64,000 nucleotides of DNA, taken from the NCBI GenBank assembly GCA_047967505.1, contig CM106539.1. The stretch is one strand, 5' to 3'. A program made the position numbers and the translations under genes. Numbering within the stretch: the first letter of the stretch is position 1; the number at the start of each line of letters is the position of its first letter. Below the pieces are notes generated by a model. It was not told the origin of the DNA. It did not search any database and saw only the letters and a list, made by a program, of their open reading frames with translations. Positions 53,801 to 61,650 of this stretch are shown here, piece after piece. The DNA is from Dipteris shenzhenensis (lineage: Eukaryota; Polypodiophyta; Polypodiopsida; Gleicheniales).

Positions 53801-56540
53801 TCCCTCCTCACCCTCCCAATGTCGTCTACACCCTCCCATATCCATCCCCACCCTTCCAGCTCCCTTCGAGATCCCTCCCACCCTTCTAGCTCCCTCCATT
53901 TCCTGCAGTACCTTTGCCTTGAGCCAAGTGCCCAACAATGAGCACTGCAACCATCGCGTTTGATTTACAATGCCTGCTGCCAAATATAGAAATTCTATTG
54001 AAGGATGGAAAGAGTGTAGTGAAAAAAAATTTCTTAGCAAGTAAGCTTCATGCAGAGATGCAGTTTGATGGACTGAATGCAGTGATTACTGACCCTATAG
54101 GTGGTGAGACCCTAGTCTCAATGGTGGAGCACACTGACATGGAGGGTGCTTTCCATTCATTGTGGATTCAAGCTTGGCTACTCAATACGTAGTGTCCACA
54201 AAGAGGCCATCCTCACAAGGCAATGGTAAATGTGGTGTAGACACCATCTATGTAGAGGAGATAGAGACAGCGACCCGATAAGCTTTGAAAATGTTCAGGT
54301 GGAAGAGGATGACAGCATGCAATCTACAGTGGATCAGAAATCCACACTATCGAGGTCCTCTCCCCACACGCCAATAAATATATTGGAATCGCTTGGGGAT
54401 AAAGGCCCCACATCAATTCAGCAGGGATCTTCTTCATGGCTACCACAAAAAGCAAGCGCATCATTCATGAGGATGATTGTTGATTAAAAAACTCAAATGC
54501 ACTCTACTGTAGTAGAATTAGTGGATATATTTGAGGATGAACCATCAAGCGAAAATGCAAAGTCTATTGGGCTTAGTGTTATAGCTTACATACATTCTTG
54601 ATGTGCATCGACAAGTTGGGGTGCCTTGGTAAGAATGATAGGGCATGTCACAAGGTTTGATGAGTTCTTTTGGGCCATGCACATGATACAACGCTCATAC
54701 ACACTTTCGCGAAAAGGTACACCCTTCCATGAAGGAACATAGCCCTTCAAAGGGTCACCGACAGGTTCCCATGCACCAATGCTACACTAACACAAAGGGC
54801 ACCCACCCGTTCACAAAAGGGCATATGCCCGTTACCAAAGGTTACACCTCTCCAAAGGGCACGCCTTGGGGAATTTTCATAGGTCCTAAGCTTAAACATT
54901 AAAGAAGCTAACACATGAACCCCTCTCACTAGACTACTGCAACCAACCATTGCCCCCCCCCCCCCCCCCCAACGCCTGGGAAAAAAAAAGGGTTGCTTCA
55001 ACATATCACGCCCCCCTCCCCCCCGTTTTGCTGATTGCGATCCCTCCATGCATGCCTGGCTGCAGCTGCCCAGTTGGCCATACATTGTCACCGGCAGCAA
55101 CCCCATTATTTCCTGGCTGTGCAGCCCCATGCACACACCGTACAGTCTTAAATACCCATTGTACAGCCTGCAAATCCTGCCATCCAGCCTGCAAATTCTC
55201 AAGGTTATGAGTCCGCAACCTCACCAAGACTATGCAACACTTTTGTACATCGTTGACACATTTACATACACATTCTATGTTAATGTTGAAGGATCCAAAT
55301 TATCTGTACTTGGCCAAATTTGATAGCCTTGCATCCCTAGATCCTTGCATGTATAGTTACCTTGATCAAAATTGATGCACGTACCCCTTGAAAGATACTA
55401 AGTTCCAGATGGATAATAGAGGATAGAGTGTCCGACGTACTATTTGTAGTCAGTGGCAAAATGAGTAACGAATTATGAAGTAGAATTGGCACTTTTTGGA
55501 TTGGAGAACGTCATGTTGAAGAGCTCAAAAAATTAAACAATTTGTTCCAAAGGAGTTCTAAAAGTCCACAAGGTATTTTTTTTAAAACAAAGGTTGGGGC
55601 GCTCAGGGTCACACACAGTAGTTTGGTAGGCCTCAAAATGACCGAGTATGTCAAGTAATCTCCAGATAATTGGGATATTCCTTTTAAAAAAAATAAGAGA
55701 GATTACCCAGACACAATCCCTTAACCAATTGTGCCTTTTTTTGAGAAGCACGTTGGTACTATTACACATACAAAAAATTTATACAATCATAAAAAAGACA
55801 CCCCTACAAGGAAAAAACACAGCATTAGAAACTATAGTCTCTCTCTTATAGGAAGTTGCACAGCGAACCATTCATGAAATGCACAACCCCCCTAGAATTT
55901 ACACAAGATGTAAATAGATCCAACATCGTCACGCCCGCTGCGTTCATAAAAGAGCAACTGTAGTCGCTCTTGTAGAGAGTCGCATGGCTAACAATTCATG
56001 AAATACACAACCTAGAATTTACACAAGATGTAAATAGATCCTACATAGTCACACCCGCAGGCAGGCATAGAAGAGACGTTCTCATTCAGAAAAATCATTT
56101 TTCCCCCTACCTAGTTTGTCCATCGCATCTATCAACATAAAAGCCAATTTTATTTGGTACACCAACTGTATTCACAAGGTTGACTTGAAGGGAGTCCACT
56201 CACAAAACTTCTTAGAACCACTCACTATCCCATGCATAGCATGGACTACTTGCTATTCACCCTCTCCTCTAAAATATGCTCAAACACATTTGTCAGTATG
56301 GCTCCTTTTCTGAGACATGTACATACCTCTCGCAGTTTCTTTCGACGACCTTTAGATTCTAATGGAAATCTCCGGAGCATCAAGAACAATCTGAAACAAA
56401 CCAATTGGACATCAATATCTTTTTGTATTGAGATGCTTTGAAATCATCCATAATGAAATATAAGCATATCTATTATACCTTCCACCATAGAGCAAAAAGC
56501 CCAGTGCTGCAAAGAAAGACACAGCTGCAACAATAATAAC
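29111..56540 (-). CDS. TOM1-like: TOM1/TOM3/THH1-family seven-helix membrane protein, 3' half (five exons)
   Basis: Five minus-strand exons give one continuous frame: 56540-56479, 56390-56327, 29877-29824, 29627-29550 and 29203-29111 (TAG stop). All introns are GT...AG and every phase fits. Diagnostic words of the family (Pfam THH1/TOM1/TOM3) follow in order: AALGFLLYGGR, LFLMLRRFPLESKGRRKKL, VGFVTAICFTCFTIRT, DLDVLNHPILNLIYYM and LVEVLPSALVLFILRKLPP. These cover the last transmembrane helices and the conserved C-terminus. Family members are tonoplast membrane proteins, best known as host factors that tobamoviruses use for replication and as THH1 relatives. About 117 residues are visible of the ~290 usual for the family. 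The N-terminal exons are not found up to 64000 and probably lie beyond the window. The intron between the second and third visible exons is 26,449 bp and packed with transposons. Confidence 0.88.
30045..30425 (-). pseudogene. Ty3/gypsy integrase core fragment
   Basis: The minus-strand frame reads HFINEVIKE, HRKSIAYYAQGNGQAKSTNK, WVENINAILWAYQTT and TPFQLVY, the C-terminal half of a retroviral-type integrase core. In the segment that is normally GQVEATN the sequence is GQAKSTN, so the third catalytic residue (Glu) is replaced by Lys. Only this ~125-residue piece is left. It sits in the large TOM1-like intron next to hAT copy A and is older than it. Confidence 0.8.
31085..33632 (-). pseudogene. 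hAT transposase gene of copy A, recently inactivated
   Basis: Exon 1 (33632-about 33150) holds a BED-type zinc finger: WRCNYCGI, then DHLAG and GPC. Exon 2 runs to 32193 and contains LLCDGWSDARKRN and VVTDIGSNCVSMGAML, a catalytic-core region with conserved Asp, then TPCASHCLDLLIEDL. A 167-bp intron (32192-32026) joins it in phase to exon 3 (32025-31704, KRWNWFHRPIHAVAHVL). A 131-bp intron leads to exon 4 (31572-31085), which has the dimerisation words RNWSTWALFHTKKRNRL and LVFCHCNLRLL and then an acidic tail. Defects are a 2-nt loss and a stop near 33186-33175 (copy B keeps this frame), a 1-nt loss near 31535, and a 13-bp direct duplication at 31385-31410. The enzyme cuts and pastes hAT DNA. 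Confidence 0.88.
33640..34045 (-). repeat. Purine-rich minisatellite (GGATGGAGA-type) in hAT copy A
   Basis: About 400 bp of the plus strand consist of irregular repeats of ggatggaga, ggagaa and gaggatgg. The same tract in inverse orientation lies in copy B at about 37760-38158. It sits between the terminal repeat and the BED exon, where the promoter and leader of the transposase should be. Confidence 0.8.
34626..35540 (+). repeat. 5' LTR of the gypsy element (first ~38 bp missing)
   Basis: It aligns with 51419-52322 throughout. The 3' copy continues 38 bp further left, to a polypurine tract and TGTCACCACAATG, while this copy does not, so its true start is lost. The U3 part holds the inverted-repeat array (34637-34994). 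It is followed by a TATA-like aataaatatat (near 35000), an AATAAA near 35403 and a GA-rich end. Confidence 0.88.
34637..34994 (+). repeat. Array of short inverted repeats (hairpins with TNCG loops) in the 5' LTR
   Basis: About twelve inverted repeats with 4-7-bp arms and 4-5-bp loops are spaced roughly 20-35 bp apart. Examples are TTGAC-TACG-GTCAA (34705-34718), ACTTGAC-TCTA-GTCAAGT (34723-34740), CTTGGT-TTATT-ACCAAG (34764-34780), GTTGAC-TTCG-GTCAAC (34834-34849), CCAAC-TTCG-GTTGG (34899-34912) and GTTGAC-TTCG-GTCAAC (34979-34994). As RNA, several would be cUNCGg tetraloop hairpins. As DNA, most arms are W-box cores (TTGACT/C). Confidence 0.9.
35541..35556 (+). other. Primer-binding site (tRNA-iMet-like, two mismatches)
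   Basis: TTGGTATTGGAGCC directly follows the LTR. It resembles the plant initiator-Met site TGGTATCAGAGCC with CA changed to TG. Confidence 0.7.
35557..36907 (+). other. Gypsy leader/untranslated region with ACGT-core cluster
   Basis: No coding frame is recognised. Between 36130 and 36290 the word ACGTGGCA or a close variant recurs five times, and CACGTGT palindromes occur twice: a dense cluster of G-box-like ACGT cores. From 36300 to 36490 the words CTGGTTA and TAACCAG recur in both orientations. Confidence 0.6.
36908..37630 (+). pseudogene. Gypsy gag, N-terminal and capsid part, cut by hAT copy B
   Basis: The frame from 37297 has MTYNGQYGHTDKALQFIRQF, ASAWWSAQTTDGS and WKDFKKAFY, the retrotransposon gag (capsid) signature. 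After a stop the same frame continues with QFMPKQFRDHVLQEW. The N-terminal frame from 36908 differs by a frame break near 37280. The capsid coding sequence stops at the hAT insertion point (target duplicate tttgcagg at 37623-37630). Using one copy of the duplicate, it continues in frame at 46421, which fixes the insertion as a simple interruption. Confidence 0.85.
38160..38700 (+). pseudogene. Truncated hAT transposase (BED-finger exon) of copy B
   Basis: It is the same as copy A exon 1: MPRDAYWVHVSLLDSYKG, WRCNYCGI, DHLAG and GPC. A TGA at 38367-38369 stands where copy A has TGG (Trp). Past it the frame stays open through the region in which copy A is broken, and continues into KQAVKEATSELTKLF. 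It ends at the internal deletion at 38700. The downstream proline-rich frame to 39515 is fused LINE leader, not transposase. Confidence 0.87.
38850..39470 (+). other. Extremely C-rich LINE-B leader, potential G-quadruplex DNA on the minus strand
   Basis: Over ~600 bp the plus strand is dominated by C-runs with almost no G (ccccgcc, cccccccgc). Partial tandem units such as tcgctcacccgacccc recur three times at 39058-39100. The minus strand therefore holds dozens of GGG runs. Open frames here are compositional artefacts. Confidence 0.7.
39526..41574 (+). CDS. LINE-B ORF1: RNA-binding gag-like protein
   Basis: 682 residues from the ATG at 39526 (context ggtATGg); the frame is also open upstream but without an ATG. 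The N-terminal region has FARTSVYGRVIGHSPSRSAI, GRGIFWLKLSNEKAA and VPWYRGFSAADFDV, the DUF4283 domain typical of plant LINE ORF1 proteins. It is followed by a CCHC knuckle CLRCHGFGHLAAAC (about 40171-40212). A long Pro/Ser/Gln-rich linker (about residues 235-460) leads to a folded-looking C-terminal part (FYRSGPWDYLDVADL to KHKRQR-like basic end) that I do not recognise. ORF1 proteins coat LINE RNA. No stop or frameshift interrupts it, which suggests a fairly recent insertion. Confidence 0.88.
   Translation: MAAPCSDPEAQSDPPSPDAYRVILTEQQSSRVQEVAIDFARTSVYGRVIGHSPSRSAIRDWLQSTLLLEDGHIEEVALMGRGIFWLKLSNEKAASNLIAGSPTSVDGKIIMIVPWYRGFSAADFDVRFRIPRHPVTLVFPGLAAELQPIVRDLGSHFGWVMHDTFADAVTTAGAPRVRVAVADPTTLPAVTEIVTDAGSITQSMIVTGQPGQCLRCHGFGHLAAACPRFASSSRPPPAPAPASSAPAPPGQPRQEEPRQSEPGPELVGGWTEVRRKRGKNKKISDKGKEAEVTLPAAAPQRPDRQPAQGPGRASSSTAARPSQPQIPLSPAPPPLSTQSQPLPQFPLPSPDPQPQPPSLPPQSPPPPSQPQLQRHPHPPPPSVPLDSSIVLAAPSASQPRAAPAPPPPPSPPVTSVESESPTPQPPPPPPPLAGHPESTPPLEQASMAASPSVADSDGSQLQERELPRDFYRSGPWDYLDVADLGTFPAYLDISIFLLRKGADGKIVALAPRDGPSFAFTFLSDGTETWTDDSVWEALREQTHAQVCSWIGPSGGQLLETQWSEGDVRLRWRCAAKRFRLIVILRPTLSWPLPQDVRAWSHQKLRTFYGMTTSEISSWLEKAFVHGTKGLSPLLKVLKDGQDDPISPSKPSHKRQRLHSDMSDSSSTSTASRQLFAAPHPSP
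41571..45960 (+). pseudogene. LINE-B ORF2: endonuclease, reverse transcriptase and zf-RVT, with a few lesions
   Basis: Its ATG overlaps the ORF1 stop (ATGA). The endonuclease spans 41571-42490 with GSWNVNGF, LLQEHK, LNIYAPTD, VGGDFNN and LSDHAPVL, all catalytic boxes present. An in-frame TAG is at 42489-42491, and a frame change near 42726 leads into RT. RT has LICLIPKGG, HPITLLTTAYKI, LLLDFEKAYDRVDW, SVCQGCPLAPYLF and EYADDTALYV. A second frame change near 44005 is followed by AKLSLAGRALVVNQVLL, and TAG is at 44227. The C-terminus (from 45166 after another frame change) holds the zinc-binding CCQICHADEESPKHCLWSC. The final frame ends with HIPP at 45960. ORF2 carries out target-primed reverse transcription. 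Confidence 0.9.
46080..46090 (+). other. LINE-B poly(A) tail
   Basis: Nine A residues after ttttttcggc, immediately before hAT copy B sequence resumes. They mark the 3' junction of the LINE. Confidence 0.85.
46421..47240 (+). pseudogene. Gypsy gag C-terminus, zinc knuckle and aspartic protease
   Basis: The rest of capsid (KKISKGTQMRKYRAGLSP) follows the hAT end. After a frame break near 46590 come a basic stretch, the CCHC knuckle CFKCGKEGHMAAQC (about 46780-46820) and the protease motif ILFDPGSTDNFIS (about 46975). The zinc knuckle packages RNA and the protease would mature the polyprotein. The catalytic Asp is present. Confidence 0.87.
47254..48960 (+). pseudogene. Gypsy reverse transcriptase and RNase H
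   Basis: The pre-RT region contains LPPKRPEDHHIELMP. After a frame break near 47685 come IDLKSDYHQVKI, YEYLVMPFGLTNAPATF and the active-site box FFDDILVFS; Phe replaces the usual Tyr/Val before DD. RNase H (from 48250) has AAFTWGISQKKAF, then DCDACGECVGAAL, YEKELLAVVHAV and VKTDHQSLRYFL, and ends near MADALSRR (48769), again with frame breaks at about 48260 and 48765. The polypeptide would copy the element's RNA into DNA and degrade the template. It is interrupted at about 48978 by an LTR-like insertion. Confidence 0.92.
48978..50030 (-). mobile_element. LTR-like insertion between gypsy RNase H and integrase
   Basis: It interrupts the gypsy pol. On the minus strand it would start TGTTGGAAAGGTCACC (50030 leftwards) and end near ...CCACACCACA. 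Shared landmarks with 59048-60143 in the same order show one family: tatatttccgtccaaaac, gtccaaa.gatctc, atgtaggccca and ggggaggtgacc. A minus-strand TATA box, cctataaaagcag, lies near 49430-49442. No primer site, polypurine tract or coding frame is present, so it is probably a ~1-kb solo LTR. A clear target duplication was not found. Confidence 0.6.
50036..50770 (+). pseudogene. Gypsy integrase
   Basis: The zinc-binding region has ECHAPPYAGHRGI and, after a stop, CLTCQKVKYD. The core follows from 50271. The first catalytic position is Glu in TMEFIF where Asp is usual. The second Asp is in IVSDRDPRMT and the Glu in DGQSEVANS. PLVEFAYNN and TGKAPFEVIYG follow. A stop ends the frame at 50756. 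The enzyme would insert the cDNA; the altered first catalytic residue and stops make it inactive. Confidence 0.9.
50771..51380 (+). pseudogene. Gypsy integrase C-terminus with chromodomain-like tail, then polypurine tract
   Basis: Frames here read LKEGDWVLLKFEKARLLKF and SSRYYGPFRVTKRI (the GPY/F region), then HNAFQF. In another frame, PEQIVYHTLHTG is followed by YLVKFKNYMALNAKWMDED, matching the chromodomain pattern of chromoviruses in which aromatic residues contact methylated histone tails. The tail ends at about 51367. GCCGAGGGGA (51371-51380) is the polypurine tract at the LTR border. Confidence 0.8.
51381..52322 (+). repeat. 3' LTR of the gypsy element
   Basis: It starts TGTCACCACAATG directly after the polypurine tract and ends ...AGATTGCA. 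From 51419 on it matches the 5' LTR at well over 90% by eye, with a few indels such as a ~12-bp gap near 52291. Confidence 0.88.
51430..51786 (+). repeat. Hairpin/W-box array in the 3' LTR
   Basis: It corresponds to the array at 34637-34994. Some members are more perfect here: CTGAC-TACG-GTCAG and GGTTAAC-TACG-GTTAACC have fully paired arms, whereas the 5' copies carry mismatches. Confidence 0.88.
52323..56326. other. Remainder of the giant TOM1-like intron, no gene recognised
   Basis: Mixed AT-rich and pyrimidine-rich DNA. A CT/CCT-rich tract with tandem ctcccaactccctcc-like units is at 53600-53915. A poly-C run is at 54953-54971, with another C-run at 55015-55024. Near 54740-54870 the words aaagggcac and a gggcatatgccc palindrome recur. 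Short open frames at 53938-54490 are not recognised and are broken. Confidence 0.5.
55851..56058. repeat. Tandem duplication, period ~122 bp
   Basis: Copies at 55851-55937 and 55975-56058 share ttcatgaaatRcacaac, ctagaatttacacaag, atgtaaatagatcc and gtcac.cccgc. They lie about 270-475 bp from the TOM1-like exon at 56327. Confidence 0.85.
56327..56540 (-). other. TOM1-like: Two upstream exons of the TOM1/THH1-like gene and the intron between them
   Basis: Exon 56540-56479 (62 nt) encodes VIIVAAVSFFAALGFLLYGG plus two bases of an Arg codon. It is followed by donor GTATAA, and its acceptor is aataaag with a weak pyrimidine tract. Exon 56390-56327 (64 nt) has acceptor tttgtttcag, begins with the last base of that Arg codon, encodes LFLMLRRFPLESKGRRKKLRE and ends in phase 0 before GTATGT. 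The 88-bp intron is of normal plant size. Confidence 0.88.
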
Positions 56541-56960
56541 CTTTATTAGGCCCGAATCACAAGACAACATTTTAAAATCACCCATCCCTCCATGTTTTTA
56601 ACTTTAGAATGAGAAGCATAAAAACCCAAATCCATGATTTATGCACGATGCGCAAGTTCTAAAGACTCCACAGATGCAACTATACCCACCTGAACATCGA
56701 AGGATTCACATCTCAACAAAACTGTTTCCTAATGACTTGGATTGATAGCCATAAAACCTCAAGGCCCATCAATTTTAACCACAGCTAGTTGTAAAATTAG
56801 GTTAAGGCACCTAAATTTTATTTATCAAAGAATAAATGCACACATATGATGTCAACGAATTATAAATACAAACAATAAGAGCACGTGAAAATGCAAAGCA
56901 ATTAAACTTGTCCATACCAATAAAATAGAGATTCATATTCTTTGATTTTTAGATGGGTAG
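56541..56960 (-). other. Intron sequence upstream of the first visible TOM1-like exon
   Basis: AT-rich, no further exon of the family could be found. The preceding exon would be expected to encode the membrane segment before VIIVAAV, so it must lie further right, probably beyond the transposon block or the window. Confidence 0.5.
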
Positions 56961-56969
56961 TAGATAGCA

Positions 56970-57530
56970 GGTTGGCATGGGTTGTCACTAGTAGAGTTGA
57001 GGGCCTACTGAATAAATAACCCTATGCTGCGGAATGAATTCAAACTCTCATTGATCTCTCTCACAATGGGTGCACACACACACTGATCTCTCTCACTCAG
57101 GAAATAAAACACGAATAGAGAAGAACTCATACTCTAATTCACACACGAGTGTGGGATAACAGCTCGGAGGAGCTACAGACATCCAGTAAGAGGTTGGGTA
57201 AAACAATAATCAGAGATGATTGCAATGCTGGGATCTGTAGGGAGCAAGAAAGCTCATGCATTCCTCAATCTGCATTGCCTCGTGGAGTTACTAAAAACCC
57301 CCACTATTCATAGGGGAGGAGGCAGCCAACCAAACAACACTCCCCCCCAAAACCAAAAAGAGGCCGACTTAGCAGAAGGATCAACCTGACCACAAGGCTG
57401 CCAACCCCGCCCTGGCCTATAAATAGGCCCTAGCACTCCCTGCTGCAATGGCCATGCTGCCAGGCATCTGCTGCAGCTGCTCTTCCACACAGGTGCAGAC
57501 CTGCGCAGTGTTTTCTGATGCTCTACCAAC
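56970..57530 (-). mobile_element. Probable LTR or LTR-derived sequence truncating the copia RNase H
   Basis: The copia RNase H frame loses its family resemblance at about 57535. To the left is GC-richer sequence with cccactattcataggggagg and ctataaataggccc, resembling the promoter-proximal parts of the blocks at 49430 and 59515. It could be the copia 3' LTR or a separate insertion. Boundaries are uncertain. Confidence 0.4.
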
Positions 57531-57539
57531 CCGTACTGC

Positions 57540-59040
57540 AGTTCCATGTCCCATCTGAGCCAAATGGACTTGTAGGCTGCCAAACATGCCGCTCTATATT
57601 CTGCCTCCGTGGAAGAGAGTGCAACTGTGGGTTGCTCCTTCCTGAGCCATGATATGGCACCTAACGCAAGCATGAAGCACTAGTCGGATGTCGAGCACCG
57701 TGTATTCCTATCTCCAACCCAATCTAACTCACGAAACCCACCGAGAGCTCACTCCCATCGCAATACATGATGCCACAGCAAGATGTACCTTTCAGATATT
57801 AAATCCCGCCTTCATGTGATTCTCCCATGGTTTTGATGTGAACTAACAAAGTAACCCCAATTCAAAAGCTTTATCTAGTTGAATATTGGTTAGATACAAC
57901 AAGCTTCCAACCATCCATCAATACAATGCTGCATCAATTAACTGAGGCATGTCCTCGTTGCTCAATTTTGTCCCAACATCCATCGGGGTTGGTGCTTCCT
58001 TACTTTCCTCCATCTAGAATCTCTTCAACACCTCCTCACAACACTTCTCTTGACAGATGAAGATATCCGTTGAAACATCTCAAGGCATCAATAGAAAGAG
58101 CGGGCATTCAGCACCCAAGTTGACCCTCATGCCAGCGTGATGTTCTGCTCGATCACTAGGAGCAGTGCCTTTTCTCTCTAGTCAAAATTGAATCCATCGG
58201 AACACACCTTGAGACACCCATAGGGAGAGCAGTCATGTACATATGGTGGGACATATGTTCTATATATTATATACATGAGTAATATTAGGACCTACAGGGA
58301 ATCCTATAAATAACTCTGGTCATGTGTGAATAGTTCTTGTGGACTTCCGGTAAACCACACTTCACAATGTACATTTTAAATAGCCAACACAACTATTAGA
58401 TGGCTGATATTGGCCTAGATACATCAAGAGTCCTTTGACCTTCAAGATCTTCCTCCTGTGTGACCACCTGTGGCAAATAAGTCATCAACGTAAAGGATGA
58501 TAATTATTGTCTTACCTCCACTTTGACTTGTTAGAGGTTTGCATAAGGAGGACTATGAGATAAGCCTATCTTAAAGAAGTCGTCTATCCTATGGTATCGT
58601 GCTCTCGAGGCCTGTTTCAACCTGTAAAAGTGCCCTAAAAAGCCTACATACCTTCTTTCCTGGATATTGGAAGCCCTCTGGCTGCTCAACATAAACTTCC
58701 TCCTGAAGCTCTCCATTTCGAATGCAAATTTAACATCCATCTGAAAGATTGGCCACTACTGGTGGGCAGCCAAAGCAATGACCGTACATATGATAATCAA
58801 ATAGTCGACTCCCTCAGCATGTGCATAGCCTTTGACAACAAGTTTCGCCTTGTACTCATCCAAATTCCCATCAAACTTGGGTTCCTCTGATCATACCCTT
58901 CCGAAGTCTATCACCCAGGTTCCAAGTATGGTTCTTTGGAATGGTCTCTGTTTTTGTTTCCATGCAGCCCGCTACTCTAGAATTTCCTTTGCTTCCTCAA
59001 GGTCCTTAATTCCACAATCTTTTTGGATCTAAATCATTGG
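57540..59040 (-). pseudogene. Copia reverse transcriptase and RNase H
   Basis: From the right: EYKAKLVVKGYAHAEGVDY (near 58850), then MDVKFAFEME and YRLKQASRARYHRIDDFF (58531-58740). The catalytic box LYVDDLF is near 58474-58494, YLKGTSCCGIMY near 57780, and RNase H has WVGDRNTRCS, ISWLRKEQPTVALSSTEAEY and KSIWLRWDME (57728-57550). Several stops interrupt it. The invariant RNase H word SSTEAEY is intact. Confidence 0.85.
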
Positions 59041-59047
59041 AGCTTAG

Positions 59048-60143
59048 TGTTAGAAGAATGAAATCCAAGACTATAGATAAGCCCAAGAATTACACACGAA
59101 AGTGTTTCACTAAGGAATCAAGCTTCATCACGTGTGTACTTCACAACCATTCATGTGTGTGCAGGCTAGCAAACAGACTGTGCTCAAAGACAAATATACA
59201 AGCAACACTTATATATTTCCGTCCGTCCAAAACCGGACACAATGCAATCCCAAAATGTCCTACTACTATATGCCTGGCACCTCTAGATCTCTGAGCTCAA
59301 GTGCTCCACTGAGCATATGTAGACTCTCTGTCCAAAGGATCTCTTCCACCTTACTGTCTGGATACCAGCCTAGGACAGCTGCCACTCTAGCTCAGTCTGC
59401 AGCTCCTTCTGGGTCACCTTCCCTCCTAAATGTAGGCCCAAGGCTGTCCCTTTGCTGCTCCTGTCTGCTCTCCTAAGGGCTGCTCCAAGTGATGATCAAG
59501 GAGGCCCAAATGGCCCCCTTATATAGGGCTCAAGGCCCAGCCAAAAATACCAACCCCCTAGGCCTTAATAACCAACCCAGGGGTCTGCTCCAGCCAACCA
59601 GAGGTCGGCCCCTTTCTTTGCATATATGGCCCTGGTTGGCTGGCTTGCACCAGCCCAACCAGGCCACACCTCTTCTCCATGCTTTGGGCTACCCCCAGCC
59701 CTTGTGTAGGGCCCCAGACCAGGCCTGTTTGTATGCTACACCAGCCACGAACTGTTTGCCTTCTTTTCCTGCTAGTCCTGCCTCTGCTCAGCTCTATTTT
59801 GCAGATCCGTACAGCATGCAGAACCCCTCCGTACTGTCTGTACTGTCACTGACGCAGGTGCATACCTTGGCTGACATCATCCGCCTTGCCCAGGCAGCCC
59901 TACTTGCTGCAATCCCTGAGCAATCAAGTCCTCATCCATCGTGGACATCCTCTGGGTATTGCCATGCCAGATCTCCCTCAATGCTGGCCTCCAATTGCCA
60001 GGTATATGCTTTCTCTCTCTCGTGCCAACATGGCAGCCCATATTGGAGCCGCATGCCTTAAACTATCCTATGTCCCCCCCCCCCCCATGCACTCCTCATA
60101 TGGCAGACTGACAAGTGGGGAGGTGACCAATCCTATTCCAACA
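59048..60143 (-). mobile_element. Solo-LTR-like insertion within copia pol
   Basis: The block is bounded by TGTTAGAAG and ATTCCAACA, which form an imperfect terminal inverted repeat. It separates the copia post-integrase region (60281) from the start of the RT (59035). It shares ordered landmarks with 48978-50030. A minus-strand TATA box, ccctatataaggg, lies near 59510-59523, and a poly-C run is at 60068-60081. It carries no coding frame. Flanking 5-mers (cttag, atagt) do not match, so no target duplication is claimed. Confidence 0.6.
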
Positions 60144-60280
60144 ATAGTTCACGATTGGAGATCTCCTTACCTCTAAATTGCTCTCTGGAATGTCTGAGAC
60201 CCCTGCCTCTTCCACAGTCTTCAAGTACGGTTTTGGTAACTTCCTCTCCTTTGGCCGGGACAGCCCGGCTTAGGTGCCTC

Positions 60281-61480
60281 TCACTCCGACTCTGAATCAT
60301 TGGTCTCCTTTTCTTCTGACATAGCACGTGTCAGCCTTTGGAGACCAACTAGAGCCTTTGATGTGATTGCTTGTAGCTCGGACTTGTCCCTTGGAAAACA
60401 ACCTCTGCTCACCACCAACTTCTTTGCTTTAGGGTCATATAGCCGATAAACTTTTGAATTCTCACTATAACCAACAAAGATGCACTTCTTTGTTCCATCT
60501 GCTTTGTTCACATGTACATAAGCATCAGAACCAAAAACCTCAAATGACAATTGATTTTTTCTTACCATAGGATGCCTCGTATGGAGTTTTCCCCTCATCC
60601 GTCTCGGTCTTTGTCATGTTCAGGATGTGAAGATTACCACATGGACTACCTCACCCCAAAAAGATCTCTCTAATTACTCGATTCTTTCTCTCTACCACTG
60701 TGTTTTGCTGGGAAGTGTGTGCAAGTCAACCATCTCTTAATTTCCGTCTTTCTTACAGTAGTCGTCGAAAGCCATAAAATTGAAATCTCCCTCTGTTGAT
60801 TCAAAATGCTTTACCTTTCTCTCTCGACTTTGGCCTTCCATTCTTTTAACTTACAGAATGCTTGAGATTTCTTTGCAACACAATAGACCCATGTCATCCT
60901 ACTAAAACCTTGGCAGAATGATCTAGACATCTTTCTCCATATGTGGCTCTCTGTATAGCCTCCTCCGAGAATGCCTTCCATTGTTGTTCGCCCTCCATGC
61001 AAGCTTGGTAGACCTCTACATCGTCTCCAATGTGTGACATTCCATCCACGAATCCAGCCCTTTCCATTTGAGAGAGCCCCATAGCTACGTGCTCAAATCT
61101 CTCATGCCACAACTCTTGAGTGTCTGCCTCCATTCCTCTTGCCATCAGTTTCATGTATCCTTTGATTGGATCAAGGTCAAATTTCACCTTCACCATGTGC
61201 TCTGGCTAATGGAAAGAAGATTCTTGCATGGATCAAGAACAAAGAGAAGGTTTGTAAGTACCTTAATCTCACCTGAATCCATGGTGAAAGGAATGCTCCC
61301 AATCCCTTCTACTTAGCACTTCTTGTTGTCTCCACTAACTACCAAGGAATCCGAAGGTGTGGGTTGCAATACTTTAAACCGGTTCTTGTTGTTGGACATG
61401 TGTCTTGAGGCGACGCTATCAACATACCAACCGTCATTGGCCTCACTCACTGCATGACCTAAGCAGTGCCCTAAGCGCTT
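60281..61480 (-). pseudogene. Copia protease, GAG-pre-integrase and integrase
   Basis: The protease word WYVDSVASRHMSNNKNRF (Ala-for-Gly change in DSGAS) is near 61400-61440, followed by GIGSIPFTMDSGEIKVL. The GAG-pre-integrase part has ELWHERFEHVAM and GMSHIGDDVEVYQACMEG (61196-60990). The integrase core has GFSRMTWVYCVAKKS and EGDFNFMAFDDYCKKDG. The post-core part (60598-60281) reads FEVFGSDAYVHV, KKCIFVGYSENSKVYRLYD and KKLVVSRG. Stops and shifts break each part. Confidence 0.85.
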
Positions 61481-61573
61481 CTCTTTTGTAACATTTGCTG
61501 ATCTAACTTCAACTCTTCTTTGGATATGTCAATTTCTTCTTTTTTTGTCTGATGTCTTCTTTCTAAAGTCTTT

Positions 61574-61583
61574 TGAAGGAAAC

Positions 61584-61650
<67 letters not shown>

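Noticed and set aside
54230-54487. 85-codon hydrophilic frame in the large intron
   Set aside because: It is short and unrecognised and surrounded by stops; it could be a relic of something but cannot be supported.
59132-60061. Plus-strand frames of 114 and 190 codons
   Set aside because: They are within the solo-LTR-like block in copia pol, with no domain and no conservation with the sister block.
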